Positions 26,903-35,182 of a stretch of DNA of 64,000 nucleotides are shown piece after piece. The position numbers were made by a program, and so were the translations under genes. Position 1 is the stretch's first letter. Every line of letters starts with the position of its first letter. The stretch comes from Halorubrum depositum (GTDB lineage: Archaea; Halobacteriota; Halobacteria; Halobacteriales; Haloferacaceae): NCBI RefSeq assembly GCF_007671725.1, contig NZ_VCNM01000001.1, forward strand, positions 744,001 through 808,000, read 5' to 3'. The notes under the pieces were generated by a model that saw only the letters and a list, made by a program, of their open reading frames with translations, searched no databases and was not told where the DNA came from.

Positions 26903-27610
26903 ATGTCCGAGCCACCGGAGGACTTCGATCCCGGGTCGCGGGAGGAGCGCGAAGTCGCCGCGGAGGCCGCCGGCGACCGCTCCGACCTCCTCTCGCTCAT
27001 GGCCCACACCTACCGCGGCGAGCTCGGGCGGACGAGCTCGTGGCGGACCCGCATCGACCGGACGACGAACTGGGCGGTCGTGGTGACGGCCTCGCTGCTC
27101 ACGTGGACCTTCTCCAGCGAGTCGCGCCCCCACTACGTGCTGCTCATCGGACTCGTGATGCTCAGCGTCTTCCTCGGGATCGAGACCCGCCGCTACCGCA
27201 TGTTCGACGTCTGGCGGTCCCGCGTCCGGCTGTTGGAGGAGAACGTGTTCGCGAACGCGCTCGATCCGGAGGGCGTCGAGCAGTCGAACTGGCGGACGCT
27301 CCTGAGCGAGGACCTCCGCGAGCCGACGATCAAGACCCCGACCGTCGAGGCGATGTCCCGGCGCCTCTACCGGGTGTACGCCCCGCTCCTCACCGTCCTC
27401 ATCGCCGCGTGGGTCGTCCGGCTCACGGTGTTCACGCCGTCCGGGAGCGGCGTCGTCGCGACCGCGGCGATCGGCGCGGTCCCGGGCGCGTTCGTGCTCG
27501 CGATCGTCGGCGGGTTCTACCTCGCCGTGCTGGCGTTGACGCTGCGCCGGGCCCCGAGGCGGGCGAAGGGCGAACTCCAGGCCGCGGAGGACGCCGAGGA
27601 GTGGAAGTGA
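26903..27610 (+). CDS. DUF2270 family membrane protein
   Basis: A 235-residue protein with two central and two C-terminal membrane segments (VVVTASLLTWTFSS, LLIGLVMLSVFLGIE, LLTVLIAAWVVRLTVF and AFVLAIVGGFYLAVLAL). The motif LMAHTYRGELGRTSSWRTRID before the first helix and RRYRMFDVWRSRVRLLEENV between helices are typical of DUF2270. Function unknown. It reads toward a small ribbon-helix-helix-like gene. Confidence 0.78.
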   Translation: MSEPPEDFDPGSREEREVAAEAAGDRSDLLSLMAHTYRGELGRTSSWRTRIDRTTNWAVVVTASLLTWTFSSESRPHYVLLIGLVMLSVFLGIETRRYRMFDVWRSRVRLLEENVFANALDPEGVEQSNWRTLLSEDLREPTIKTPTVEAMSRRLYRVYAPLLTVLIAAWVVRLTVFTPSGSGVVATAAIGAVPGAFVLAIVGGFYLAVLALTLRRAPRRAKGELQAAEDAEEWK

Positions 27611-27647
27611 TCCCCCTGCGGGCGCGCCCCGAGCCGCCGAGGCGGCC

Positions 27648-27839
27648 TCACTCCTCGTCGTCGGGCGCGGAGACGCCGAGCGGGAGCGACTCCGGCGGCT
27701 CCGCGTCGCCGTCGAGCCCCTCGTAGGCGTCGTCGATGAGGCGGGAGAGCTGGGTCTCGGGCGTCACGCCGCGGGCGGCCGCGAGCGCCGCGAGCCGCTC
27801 GTACTGCTCGGTCGGAACGGACACCGAACCCTCGGTCAT
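27648..27839 (-). CDS. small ribbon-helix-helix-like protein
   Basis: A 63-residue protein beginning MTEGSVSVPTEQYERLAALA. A short beta-strand (GSVSVP) followed by two helices (EQYERLAALAAARG and ETQLSRLIDDAYEG) fits a ribbon-helix-helix DNA-binding fold, as in small haloarchaeal regulators or antitoxins. No toxin gene lies beside it. The C-terminal 18 residues are acidic and disordered. Confidence 0.55.
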   Translation of the reverse strand: MTEGSVSVPTEQYERLAALAAARGVTPETQLSRLIDDAYEGLDGDAEPPESLPLGVSAPDDEE

Positions 27840-27905
27840 ATCCGTCGCTGGTCGCCGTAGCTACAAAAGCGTTGCTCGGGGGGCGCCGTCGTTCGGTTCT
27901 CTCGT

Positions 27906-27969
27906 CTTCCGCGCTTCGTTCGCCTTCCGCCGCTTCACTCGCCTTCCGCGCTTCGTTCGCCTTCCGCCG
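27906..27969. repeat. 27-bp direct repeat at the end of the HTH_10 gene
   Basis: Two identical 27-base copies lie at 27906-27932 and 27943-27969 (period 37). One copy covers the last codons of the HTH_10 gene and the other lies just past its stop codon (27935-27937), so the gene end was probably copied by slippage. A 10-base partly similar spacer separates them. Confidence 0.8.
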
Positions 27970-28687
27970 TCGCGCCGCTCTCGCGACGGGTCTGATCGGT
28001 CCGCCCTTCGAACCGATCGAAGAGGGCGTTCATCACCGTCGACTCCGCCCGGGAGAGGTGCTCCCACACCGTCGTCGACCCGAGCCCGAGCTCGTCGGCG
28101 ACGTCCTCGACCCCCACGCCACCCCCGTGGTCGTAGTAGCCGACCGCGATCGCCGTCGCGAGGACCTCTCGCTGTCTCGGCGTGAGCCCGTCGAGGATGC
28201 CCGACGCCGGCAGTCCCGGGGGGCGCTCGATCGACGCTAGCTCGACGTTGCGCGCGAGCTCGACGTCGTTGCCGCCGCGCTCCAGCTCGCGGAGCACCGC
28301 CGCGAGGTCGTCGTCGGCCTCGATGTACACCGTCCACCGCTCGATTCCGCCGGCGATGGTCGTCCCGGTCCGGTAGTGGATCCCCATCTCCGAGAACCGC
28401 TCGCGGATCCCGTCCCACCCGTCGCCGTCGATCACCACCGCGACGTACGCGTGGTCGCCGGTGACCGGCGACAGCGGCTCCGCCTCGACGACGTCGTCGG
28501 CCGCGCGGAACTCGTCGACGAACGACTCGATCTCCGCGGTCGGCCCACGGAGCTCCACGATCCGCTTCCGCTCGCTCCCCCGACCGGTCATCGACGAGAC
28601 GGACCGCATCGTCACCTCCGGGTGGCGAGCGCTCACCTCGGACTCCGGCCCGCCGCGGTGGCGGATCCGGAGGGTCACTTCGCGCAT
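27935..28687 (-). CDS. bacterio-opsin-activator-type HTH_10 regulator
   Basis: A 250-residue protein from the ATG at 28687. The N-terminal region (MREVTLRIRHRGGPESEVSA) is the beta-rich sensor-like part seen in Bat-type regulators. The C-terminus has the HTH_10 domain: LDGLTPRQREVLATAIAVGY, then VEDVADELGLGSTTVWEHLS and AESTVMNALFDRF. Such proteins regulate purple-membrane, DMSO and other genes in haloarchaea. The target here is unknown; it is divergent from the small tail-anchored protein gene. The 3' end carries a 27-base direct repeat. Confidence 0.85.
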   Translation of the reverse strand: MREVTLRIRHRGGPESEVSARHPEVTMRSVSSMTGRGSERKRIVELRGPTAEIESFVDEFRAADDVVEAEPLSPVTGDHAYVAVVIDGDGWDGIRERFSEMGIHYRTGTTIAGGIERWTVYIEADDDLAAVLRELERGGNDVELARNVELASIERPPGLPASGILDGLTPRQREVLATAIAVGYYDHGGGVGVEDVADELGLGSTTVWEHLSRAESTVMNALFDRFEGRTDQTRRESGATAEGERSAEGE

Positions 28688-28825
28688 ACCCCAGAGTGGG
28701 CGCCGACGTTCAAACGGTTTCCGGACGATTTCGCGGCCGCGCGGGATCGCGACGGGGCCTCGCGAAGCCGCTTCCCCTCGCGGCTGCCGCGGGCTTATGA
28801 GCGCGCGTCGCCAATCGCCGATCGA

Positions 28826-29452
28826 ATGCCCGACGACCCCGCCGAGGACGGGCGCGCCGCCGAGACGTCGGTCGACGCGGACGGAGCGATCGACCCGGAC
28901 GGCGAGGTGACGGAACCGCTCGACGACGCGCCGGACGCGACGGTCGACGACTCGCCGAGTCCGCCGACGGGCGCCGTCGACGACGAGGTGCAGCGCCGCC
29001 TCCGAGAGGCGTATCTCAACGACGAGGAGAGCGTCCTCGTCGTGACCGCGGTGCGGTCGGCGGGGAGACGCGTCGTCGTCGAACTCCGACCGCCCCACGG
29101 GGGAACGACCCACGTCGAGCGCTTCCCGGCGCCGCGGGACGGGTCGCTCTCGGAGTCGGAGGCGTTCCTCGCGTTCCTCGGCGCCGCGGGCGTCTCGCCG
29201 CTCGACGTCGACGAGGTGGTCGGGACGCGAGTCCCCGCGACGTACGACCCGGAGGAGGGGTGGCGCCTCGACGAGGCGTACGTCGGTGAGCGCGGCGGGG
29301 CCGAGAGCGACGCCGCCGAGACGGACCGACTCTCGGGGCGGTGGAACCGGGCGGCCGAGTGGCTCTGGACCTACCGTTACTGGCTCGTCGCGGTCCTCCT
29401 CGTCGGCGGCGAGCTGCTGTTCGTCGCCGTGATCCTCCTGTTGTTCGCCTGA
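28826..29452 (+). CDS. tail-anchored acidic protein, unknown function
   Basis: A 208-residue protein from the ATG at 28826. The first 50 residues are acidic and disordered, the middle is an alpha/beta soluble domain (VLVVTAVRSAGRRVVVELRP), and the C-terminus is one membrane helix (YWLVAVLLVGGELLFVAVIL). I do not recognise the family. It ends 25 bases before the convergent SLC13-type permease gene. Confidence 0.6.
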   Translation: MPDDPAEDGRAAETSVDADGAIDPDGEVTEPLDDAPDATVDDSPSPPTGAVDDEVQRRLREAYLNDEESVLVVTAVRSAGRRVVVELRPPHGGTTHVERFPAPRDGSLSESEAFLAFLGAAGVSPLDVDEVVGTRVPATYDPEEGWRLDEAYVGERGGAESDAAETDRLSGRWNRAAEWLWTYRYWLVAVLLVGGELLFVAVILLLFA

Positions 29453-29477
29453 TCGACTCGGTCGGTCGCGACCGCGG

Positions 29478-31319
29478 CTACACGCCCCACAGCAGCGTCA
29501 CGCCGGCGGTGGTCACGACCGCCAGGAGGAGCTGCAGCGGTCCCCCGACCCGGACGAAGTCGGCGAACTCGTAGCCGCCGGGGCCGTACACCATCAGGTT
29601 CGTCTGATACCCCACCGGCGTCGAGAAGGAGGTCGCCGACGCGAACGTCACGACGAGCAGGAACGCGAACCCGTTCGTGCCGAGTCTCGCGGCCGCGTCC
29701 ACGGCGATCGGGATCATCAACACGACCGTCGCCACCGGCGTGATGACGTTCGCGAGGACGCCCGTCACCAGCGAGAACAGCAGCAACACCGCGACGGTCG
29801 GGAGGACCGCGCCGGTCGCCACCAGCCCCTCCGCGATCAGGGCCGCCCCGCCGGTCCGCTCCATCGCCAGTCCGAGGGGGATCACGCCGGCGAGCAGGAA
29901 GATCACGTTCCACGAGACCGCCCCGTAGGCGTCCGACGGCGTGAGACAGCCGGTGACGACCATCAGGAACACGCCGGCGAGCGCGGCGATGACCACCGGG
30001 AGGACGCCGAGGGCGGCCGCCATCACGACGCCGACCATGATCCCGACCGCGACGGGGGTCCGCGGCGACAGCGGCGCGACCGTCTCGACGTCCGCGTCGA
30101 GCAGGCGGTCCAGCCCCTCCGCGTCGACGCTGACGAGGTCGCCGGACTCCGCGAAGTGGGCCGCGGACTCCGGAGTCGTCCGGACGAGCAGGAGGTCGCC
30201 GACCGCGAGCTCGACGTCGTCGAGCCCGGTGCGGAGCAGCTCTCCCTCCCGCCGGATCGCGAGCACCCTCGTATCGTACACCTCTCGGAGACGGGTCTCC
30301 GCGAGCGTCTCGCCGACGAACGTCGAGGTCTCGGGGACGAGCGCCTTGTCGAGGACGCCGTCGGTCGTCGCGTTCGCGAGCGTCTCGTCCGTCACCTCTC
30401 GGTCGCCGAGCGTTCGGAGGTCGCGCTCCGCACGGAGGGACTCGACCGACTCGGGCGTCCCGTGTACGACGAGCACGTCGCCGGAGCGGAGTCGACGGTC
30501 GGAGCCGACCGCGAGCGAGCCCGTCCCGTCCCGCCGGAGCTGGAGGACGGTCGCGCCGGCCGCGGTCCGCTCGGCGAGGTCGGACACGGGGGTCCCGAGC
30601 GAGTCGCTCCCGGGCGGGACGCGGACGTGTGTCAGGAACTCGTCGAGGTCGAACTCCTCGACGAGGTCGGCGTCCGCGGGGATGCGCGCCGGGGTGAGCC
30701 GCCGGCCGACCGTCAGCAGGTAAGCCGTTCCGACGGCGAGGACGACGACCCCGAGCGCGGAGAACTCGAACATCCCGATCGGGCCGCGGGGGAGCAGGGT
30801 GGCCGCGAACTCGCTCGCCAAGAGGTTGGTCGACGTGCCGATGAGGGTGAGCGTCCCGCCGAGGATCGCGGCGTACGACAGCGGCATGAGCAGCTTCGAC
30901 GGCGACACCCCGCTCTCGTCGGCGAGGTCGGTGATCATCGGGATGAAGACGGCGACGACCGGCGTGTTGTTGACGAACCCCGCGATCGGCCCCGTGGTCA
31001 GCACGGTCGCGGCGAGCGCGCGCGTCTCGCTGCCGCGGGTCGCCGCCGCCAGTCGAACCCCGAGCCGCTCTACCAGCCCCGTGGCGTTGATCCCGGCGCT
31101 CAGCATGTACATCGCGACGATCGTGACCGTCGCGGTGTTGGCGAACCCGGAGATCGCGCCCCGAGAGCTCACCCCCGTCCACGGCTCCAGCGCCGCCAGC
31201 GCGACGACGATCCCGATCGCGGTGACGTCGTTGGGTATCGCCTCCGTGACGAACAGCACCAGCGCGGCGGCTATCAGCCCGAACACCACGAGCGTCCCGG
31301 TCGACGCGCCGGCGAACAT
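29478..31319 (-). CDS. SLC13/DASS-type anion permease with TrkA-C (RCK_C) domains
   Basis: A 613-residue protein from the ATG at 31319. The N-terminal half begins MFAGASTGTLVVFGLIAAAL and has helices with the motif SPSKLLMPLSYAAILGGTLT-like sequence and GTSTNLL, typical of DASS/ArsB-superfamily transporters. Two soluble RCK_C-type regions follow near residues 200-280 and 290-370 (PLSDLAERTAAGATVLQLRR-like and VGETLAETRLREVYDTRVLA). The C-terminal helices repeat the transporter fold (SVTGVLANVITPVATVVLMI-like). Substrates in this family include sulfate and dicarboxylates; the actual one is unknown. Confidence 0.85.
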   Translation of the reverse strand: MFAGASTGTLVVFGLIAAALVLFVTEAIPNDVTAIGIVVALAALEPWTGVSSRGAISGFANTATVTIVAMYMLSAGINATGLVERLGVRLAAATRGSETRALAATVLTTGPIAGFVNNTPVVAVFIPMITDLADESGVSPSKLLMPLSYAAILGGTLTLIGTSTNLLASEFAATLLPRGPIGMFEFSALGVVVLAVGTAYLLTVGRRLTPARIPADADLVEEFDLDEFLTHVRVPPGSDSLGTPVSDLAERTAAGATVLQLRRDGTGSLAVGSDRRLRSGDVLVVHGTPESVESLRAERDLRTLGDREVTDETLANATTDGVLDKALVPETSTFVGETLAETRLREVYDTRVLAIRREGELLRTGLDDVELAVGDLLLVRTTPESAAHFAESGDLVSVDAEGLDRLLDADVETVAPLSPRTPVAVGIMVGVVMAAALGVLPVVIAALAGVFLMVVTGCLTPSDAYGAVSWNVIFLLAGVIPLGLAMERTGGAALIAEGLVATGAVLPTVAVLLLFSLVTGVLANVITPVATVVLMIPIAVDAAARLGTNGFAFLLVVTFASATSFSTPVGYQTNLMVYGPGGYEFADFVRVGGPLQLLLAVVTTAGVTLLWGV

Positions 31320-31458
31320 GGTCGAACGCCACGGGGGAGCTACATAGGGTTTCGCTCTCCGCAACGCGACGGCGCCGCTGAGACGTCAGATCGGTCCGTG
31401 CGGGCCGCTACGGGTCGGAGAGTTCGGAGAACGGCACCGCACACCGCGTCGAAAACGA

Positions 31459-31743
31459 CTACTGGATGTGGCCTTCGCGCCGCAGCTGGTCCGCGTCCTC
31501 GTCGCTGTACCGCCACTCGACGTTCGCCTTCTCGTCCTGCCACGACCACGGCTCCGCGAGCACGACGTCGCCCTCGCTGATCCACGTCCGGTACTTCATG
31601 CGGCCGGGGATCCGACCCAGTCGCGTCTCGCCGTCGACGCAGCGCAGGCGGACGTGGTTCCCGCCGAGGTGCTCGGTCACTACGGCGAACACTTCGTCGT
31701 CCGAGGGCATTCGGAGGTTCCGACGCCCGGATTCTTCGCTCAT
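31459..31743 (-). CDS. eif1A: translation initiation factor aIF-1A
   Basis: A 94-residue protein of normal family length. It has the S1/OB-fold pattern: [20 protein letters not shown], then [20 protein letters not shown] and [19 protein letters not shown]. aIF1A binds the A site of the small ribosomal subunit during initiation. A compact haloarchaeal gene; haloarchaea often carry two copies and the other is not in this window. The C-terminal QLRREGHI is conserved. Confidence 0.93.
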   Translation of the reverse strand: MSEESGRRNLRMPSDDEVFAVVTEHLGGNHVRLRCVDGETRLGRIPGRMKYRTWISEGDVVLAEPWSWQDEKANVEWRYSDEDADQLRREGHIQ

Positions 31744-31872
31744 ACAGTCCGTAGTGCACTCGCCGGTATAAGTGATGGGAGACGCGTGTGCGCGTTCGCC
31801 GTGCGAATCGGTAGCACGAGTCGAGGTGGCGGGCGTCGCGAGCCGGGGGTCGATCGGCGCCTCCGTCGCTCA

Positions 31873-32511
31873 TCAGTCGCGACCGGGCGGGCCGCCGAAC
31901 GCCGCGTCGACCTGTGCGAACGTCTCCGCCTCGTCGCCCGAATTGTCGACGGTCACGTGGTCCGCCTCGATCCGATCGAAGGCGTCCCTGAAGTGGAGGT
32001 AGACGTCGAAGTCGGCGTCGCTGATCCCGTCGCGGCGCTCGATCCGGCGCTCGACGACCGTCTCGTCGCACTCGACCTCCACGAGGTCGAACGATCCGGC
32101 CGCCCGCTCGCCCGCCTCCCGGGCGTCGGCGCGGAAGCGGGCGTCGGCGAACGTGGCGTCGAGGACGACGGCGTCGCCGGCGGCGGCGCGCTCGCGGGCC
32201 CGGTCGATCAGCTCCGCGTACACCGCCTCGGTCTCCGCGTCGGTGTACTCCGGGTCCCCGAACAGCTCCTTGCGGATCACGTCCGTCCGGAGGACCTCGC
32301 CGTCGACGTGGGCGGCGACCCGCCGGGCGACCGTCGTCTTGCCGACGCCGGGCAGCCCGCAGACGACCGCGATGGCGCCGGCCTCGGCGTCCACCGACCG
32401 GTCGCCGTCCCGGCCCGCGAACGCGCCGGCGGTATCCGCGCCGTCGACCGCGTCACGGTTCGACATCGACACCTCCGCTCCGTCCGGCGAGTCGTCGCCC
32501 TCCGTGTTCAT
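31873..32511 (-). CDS. AAA_33-type P-loop kinase
   Basis: A 212-residue protein with a 45-residue acidic leader, then a P-loop GLPGVGKTTVARRV at about residue 52, a VLRTDVIRKELFG segment, and VVLDATFADARFR with the second acidic residue. The arrangement matches small ATP-dependent kinases of the shikimate/gluconate/tRNA-kinase-like AAA_33 group, including halophilic 'adenylate-kinase-like' proteins. The substrate is unknown. An 11-base repeat sits upstream at 32580-32620. Confidence 0.8.
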   Translation of the reverse strand: MNTEGDDSPDGAEVSMSNRDAVDGADTAGAFAGRDGDRSVDAEAGAIAVVCGLPGVGKTTVARRVAAHVDGEVLRTDVIRKELFGDPEYTDAETEAVYAELIDRARERAAAGDAVVLDATFADARFRADAREAGERAAGSFDLVEVECDETVVERRIERRDGISDADFDVYLHFRDAFDRIEADHVTVDNSGDEAETFAQVDAAFGGPPGRD

Positions 32512-32579
32512 CCACTCGGACGGTCCGGCGAGAGGTAAAAGAAAGTTCTCTTCGGCGAGGGGAGGTCCGCCGTGGCGTC

Positions 32580-32620
32580 GATCCGATGCCGATCCGATGC
32601 CGATCCGATGCCGATCCGAC
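32580..32620. repeat. 11-bp tandem repeat, about 3.7 copies
   Basis: The unit GATCCGATGCC repeats three times exactly at 32580-32612 and continues for eight more matching or near-matching bases. It lies in the divergent region between the P-loop kinase gene (start 32511) and the small membrane protein (start 32701), so it could affect either promoter. Confidence 0.8.
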
Positions 32621-32700
32621 AGCGGCCCGGGCGGCGGCGGAGCCCTCCGTCTCGGGACGCGAGCGAAGCGTTCAAACCCCGCGGCGACGACGCGGTTCGT

Positions 32701-32835
32701 ATGAGAGACATGGAAAGCGTCGTCCTCGACCAGAACGAGGAGGCCCTCGCCCCGGCCGTCGTGGTCGCGACGATCGCGCTGCTCGCGGTGTTCGTCCTCG
32801 GATTCCTGGTTCAGATCGTCGGGCTCGTGATCTGA
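32701..32835 (+). CDS. 44-residue single-pass membrane protein
   Basis: The ATG at 32701 starts a 44-residue frame: a short charged head (MRDMESVVLDQNEE) and one long hydrophobic helix to the C-terminus (PAVVVATIALLAVFVLGFLV...). Such small tail-anchored proteins are easily missed by annotation. A TTCAAAC run about 30 bases upstream could be a weak promoter. Function unknown; it may be a regulator or subunit of a membrane complex. Confidence 0.6.
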   Translation: MRDMESVVLDQNEEALAPAVVVATIALLAVFVLGFLVQIVGLVI

Positions 32836-32923
32836 GCCGACCGGCTCATCTCGGTCCGACCCTGTCCAGTCGGTCCCCCTCCGGTCCGGCCCCTTTTTGA
32901 ACGCACGCGCGGAGTTTCGGCGT

Positions 32924-33646
32924 ATGACCCGCGAACTCCTCGCCGAGCTCCTCGACGGGAACGACGATCACGTCGGTTCCGCCGCCGCCGGCGAGCTCGC
33001 CGCCCGGCGCGACGGGCAGCGACCGCCCGTCGTCTCCGTCTGCTGTTCGGACTCTCGCGTGTCACAGGAGGGGATGTGGTCGGTCGACCGGCCGGGGTTC
33101 CTCTTCACCGCGGGCAACATCGGGAACCGCGTGAGCGACGTCGTCGACGGCGAGCGCGTGCTCTCGGGGAGCGTCGCCTACCCGCTCGCTCACGCGGACA
33201 CGGGCGTGCTCGCCGTCGTCGGCCACACCGGGTGCGGCGCGGTCGGCGCCGCCCTCGCCGCGGTCCGCGACGCCGCCGTCCCCGAGGAGCCGGGCGTCCG
33301 GGCGGACGTGGCGGAGCTCGCGCCGATCGTGGAGTCGGGGCTCGCGGCGGTCGGCGACGGGAACGCGGCCGCGAACGACGACGGGAACGCGGCCGCGAAC
33401 GACGGCGGCGGGAGCCTCCGCAACCGCCTCGTCGAGTACAACGTCCACGAGCAGGTCGCGGTCGCCCGCGGGACCGAGACCGCCGCCGACGCCGACGTGT
33501 ACGGCTTCGTGTACGACTTCCACGGGGCGTACGGCGACCGCGACGGCGCTACCTACCTCGTCAACGCAAACGGCGAGCGCGACCCGGACGCCCTCCGAGG
33601 GCTCGTCGGCCCGGGCCACGCGGACAACGTCGTCACCCTGCTGTAG
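32924..33646 (+). CDS. beta-class carbonic anhydrase
   Basis: A 240-residue protein from the ATG at 32924. It interconverts CO2 and bicarbonate. Zn ligands and catalytic dyad are visible: Cys41, Asp43 and Arg45 in CCSDSR, then His101 and Cys104 in HTGCGAVG. ITAGNIGNRV-like FTAGNIGNRV follows the first ligand. An insertion at about residues 145-161 is encoded by a perfect 24-base tandem duplication (33356-33403) reading GNAAAND twice. Upstream is the small membrane protein, in the same direction with an 88-base gap. Confidence 0.92.
   Translation: MTRELLAELLDGNDDHVGSAAAGELAARRDGQRPPVVSVCCSDSRVSQEGMWSVDRPGFLFTAGNIGNRVSDVVDGERVLSGSVAYPLAHADTGVLAVVGHTGCGAVGAALAAVRDAAVPEEPGVRADVAELAPIVESGLAAVGDGNAAANDDGNAAANDGGGSLRNRLVEYNVHEQVAVARGTETAADADVYGFVYDFHGAYGDRDGATYLVNANGERDPDALRGLVGPGHADNVVTLL
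33356..33403 (+). repeat. 24-bp tandem duplication inside the carbonic anhydrase gene
   Basis: Two identical 24-base units (33356-33379 and 33380-33403) encode repeated GNAAANDD/GNAAANDG. Because 24 is a multiple of three, the reading frame is kept. It lies in a surface-loop insertion specific to this protein. Confidence 0.85.
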
Positions 33647-33731
33647 TCCTCCTCCCGCCCCCTTGTTCGCCACCCGCTCCCGCCCGCCGCATCCGACAGT
33701 CGTATCACCGGGACGACCGAACTCAGTGGCA

Positions 33732-34988
33732 ATGGACCGTCGCGTTCTGTTCGCGAGCCTGATCCTCCTCGCCGGCGGCGCGACCGGCGTCGGGGTCGCC
33801 CTGTTCGCGTTCGTCGGCATCGACGACGCCGCGGTGGAGTCGGAGGTCGTGTGGGAGACGGAGCCCGTCGCCGGCGACGACGGGAGCGGCGCGGTCGTCG
33901 CCACCATGGACGGCGACTCGCTGGTCCTCCAGTCGACGGTCGAGGACGGCGAGCGGGCCGTCCGCGCGACCGCCGTCGGCGGAGACGTCGAGTGGCGAAC
34001 GCCCCTCTCCGCCGTCGGGCCTCCCGGCGCGACCGGCGGGGACGCGGCCGACGGCGGTGCGTCCGACGGCGACCCGCCCGACGTGAGCGATCTCGCCTCT
34101 GGGACGCTCGACGGCGACCCCGTCGTCGCGTTCACGACGGAGTCCGGGTCGCTCGTCGTCCTCGACGCGGCGGACGGCGCGACACGGTTCACCGTCGACC
34201 TCGGCGACCCGGGCGGGCTGCGCCCGGCGATCGGCGATCTCACCGGCGACGGGCGGGCCGAAGTCGCCGCGGCCACGGCCGACGGTCGCGTCGTCGCCGT
34301 CGACGGAGCGGGGGACACCGTGTTCGAGACGACCCTCGACGCGTCGGTCGACCGGCGGCCGCTGATCGCCGACTTCGAGGCAGAGGACGGAGGCGAGGCG
34401 GCCCGAGGCGTGGCGATCGCGACCGTCGGAGACGAAGGAGCGACCGTCCGCCTGCTCGACGCGAACGGCGACCCGCGGTGGACCGCGACGCCGGCCGTCA
34501 CGCCGCTGACGTGGACCGCGGCGGACACGCCCGACGGACCGGTGCTCGCGCTCGGCGGCACGAACGGCAACCTCCAGACGATAGCGCTCGCCGACGGCTC
34601 CGGCCGGTTCGAGGTCGGGCTCCAGGACCTCCCGATCGCCGTCGGCGACGCCTCCCCCGGCCGGATCCACGTCGGCGGGGCGGGAAGCGTCTGGGCGGTC
34701 GACCTCCGCGACGGCGACATCGCCTGGAAACAGCAGTACGGCGGGGACACTCGCGTGAACGCCCCGGGCGTCGCCGACGTCGCCGGGACCGGCGAGCCCG
34801 GCCCGGTCGCGATGAACCGCGGGGGCGAGGTGCTCGCGATGAACGCCAACGGCGAGGTGATCGCCCAGGGGAACGTCGGCGCCGCGGTGGTGTACGCGGG
34901 GCCGCTGTTCGCCGACGTGACCGGCGACGGGACCGACGAGGTGCTCGTCGTCACCGAGGACGGCCGCATCGTTGCGTTCGACGACTGA
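33732..34988 (+). CDS. membrane-anchored beta-propeller (PQQ/FG-GAP-like) protein
   Basis: A 418-residue protein from the ATG at 33732. One N-terminal membrane helix (VLFASLILLAGGATGVGVAL) anchors an extracellular domain. The rest is a repeated beta-propeller pattern: VVATMDGDSLVLQSTVEDGE, IGDLTGDGRAEVAAATADGR, LLDANGDPRWT, and a last blade TGDGTDEVLVVTEDGRIVAF. FG-GAP-like TGDGR.EV motifs recur. The family includes PQQ-binding-like and BamB-like scaffolds; no catalytic residues are obvious. Confidence 0.8.
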   Translation: MDRRVLFASLILLAGGATGVGVALFAFVGIDDAAVESEVVWETEPVAGDDGSGAVVATMDGDSLVLQSTVEDGERAVRATAVGGDVEWRTPLSAVGPPGATGGDAADGGASDGDPPDVSDLASGTLDGDPVVAFTTESGSLVVLDAADGATRFTVDLGDPGGLRPAIGDLTGDGRAEVAAATADGRVVAVDGAGDTVFETTLDASVDRRPLIADFEAEDGGEAARGVAIATVGDEGATVRLLDANGDPRWTATPAVTPLTWTAADTPDGPVLALGGTNGNLQTIALADGSGRFEVGLQDLPIAVGDASPGRIHVGGAGSVWAVDLRDGDIAWKQQYGGDTRVNAPGVADVAGTGEPGPVAMNRGGEVLAMNANGEVIAQGNVGAAVVYAGPLFADVTGDGTDEVLVVTEDGRIVAFDD

Positions 34989-35042
34989 GCCGGCGCTCGA
35001 CGCCCGATCGTCGGTTCGACTGCCATCCGGTCGCCGCGACAG

Positions 35043-35050
35043 TTTATATA
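35043..35050. promoter_or_regulatory. orphan TATA-like box between convergent genes
   Basis: TTTATATA sits in the 194-base gap between the 3' ends of the propeller gene (34988) and ndk (35183). Neither gene needs a promoter there. Read on the plus strand it would start a short RNA near 35075 that runs toward the antisense side of ndk; read on the minus strand it would run antisense to the end of the propeller gene. Confidence 0.35.
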
Positions 35051-35182
35051 CTTCGCTGACAGGAGAACCGCACGACTCCGCGGGAACGTTGACGGTCGTT
35101 CATCGGAAACGCGGTGTGTCGACGGAGCCGCCGCTCCCGGCTCTCGCGGGCGTGAAAAAGCGGGAACGCGGGAGGCGCGTCC

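Noticed and set aside
27648..27839. Toxin-antitoxin pair around the ribbon-helix-helix protein
   Set aside because: Neither neighbour (DUF2270 membrane protein, HTH_10 regulator) resembles a toxin.
33062..35026. Minus-strand 654-residue Ser/Pro/Thr-rich frame
   Set aside because: Shadow of the carbonic anhydrase and beta-propeller genes, which have clear family motifs on the plus strand.
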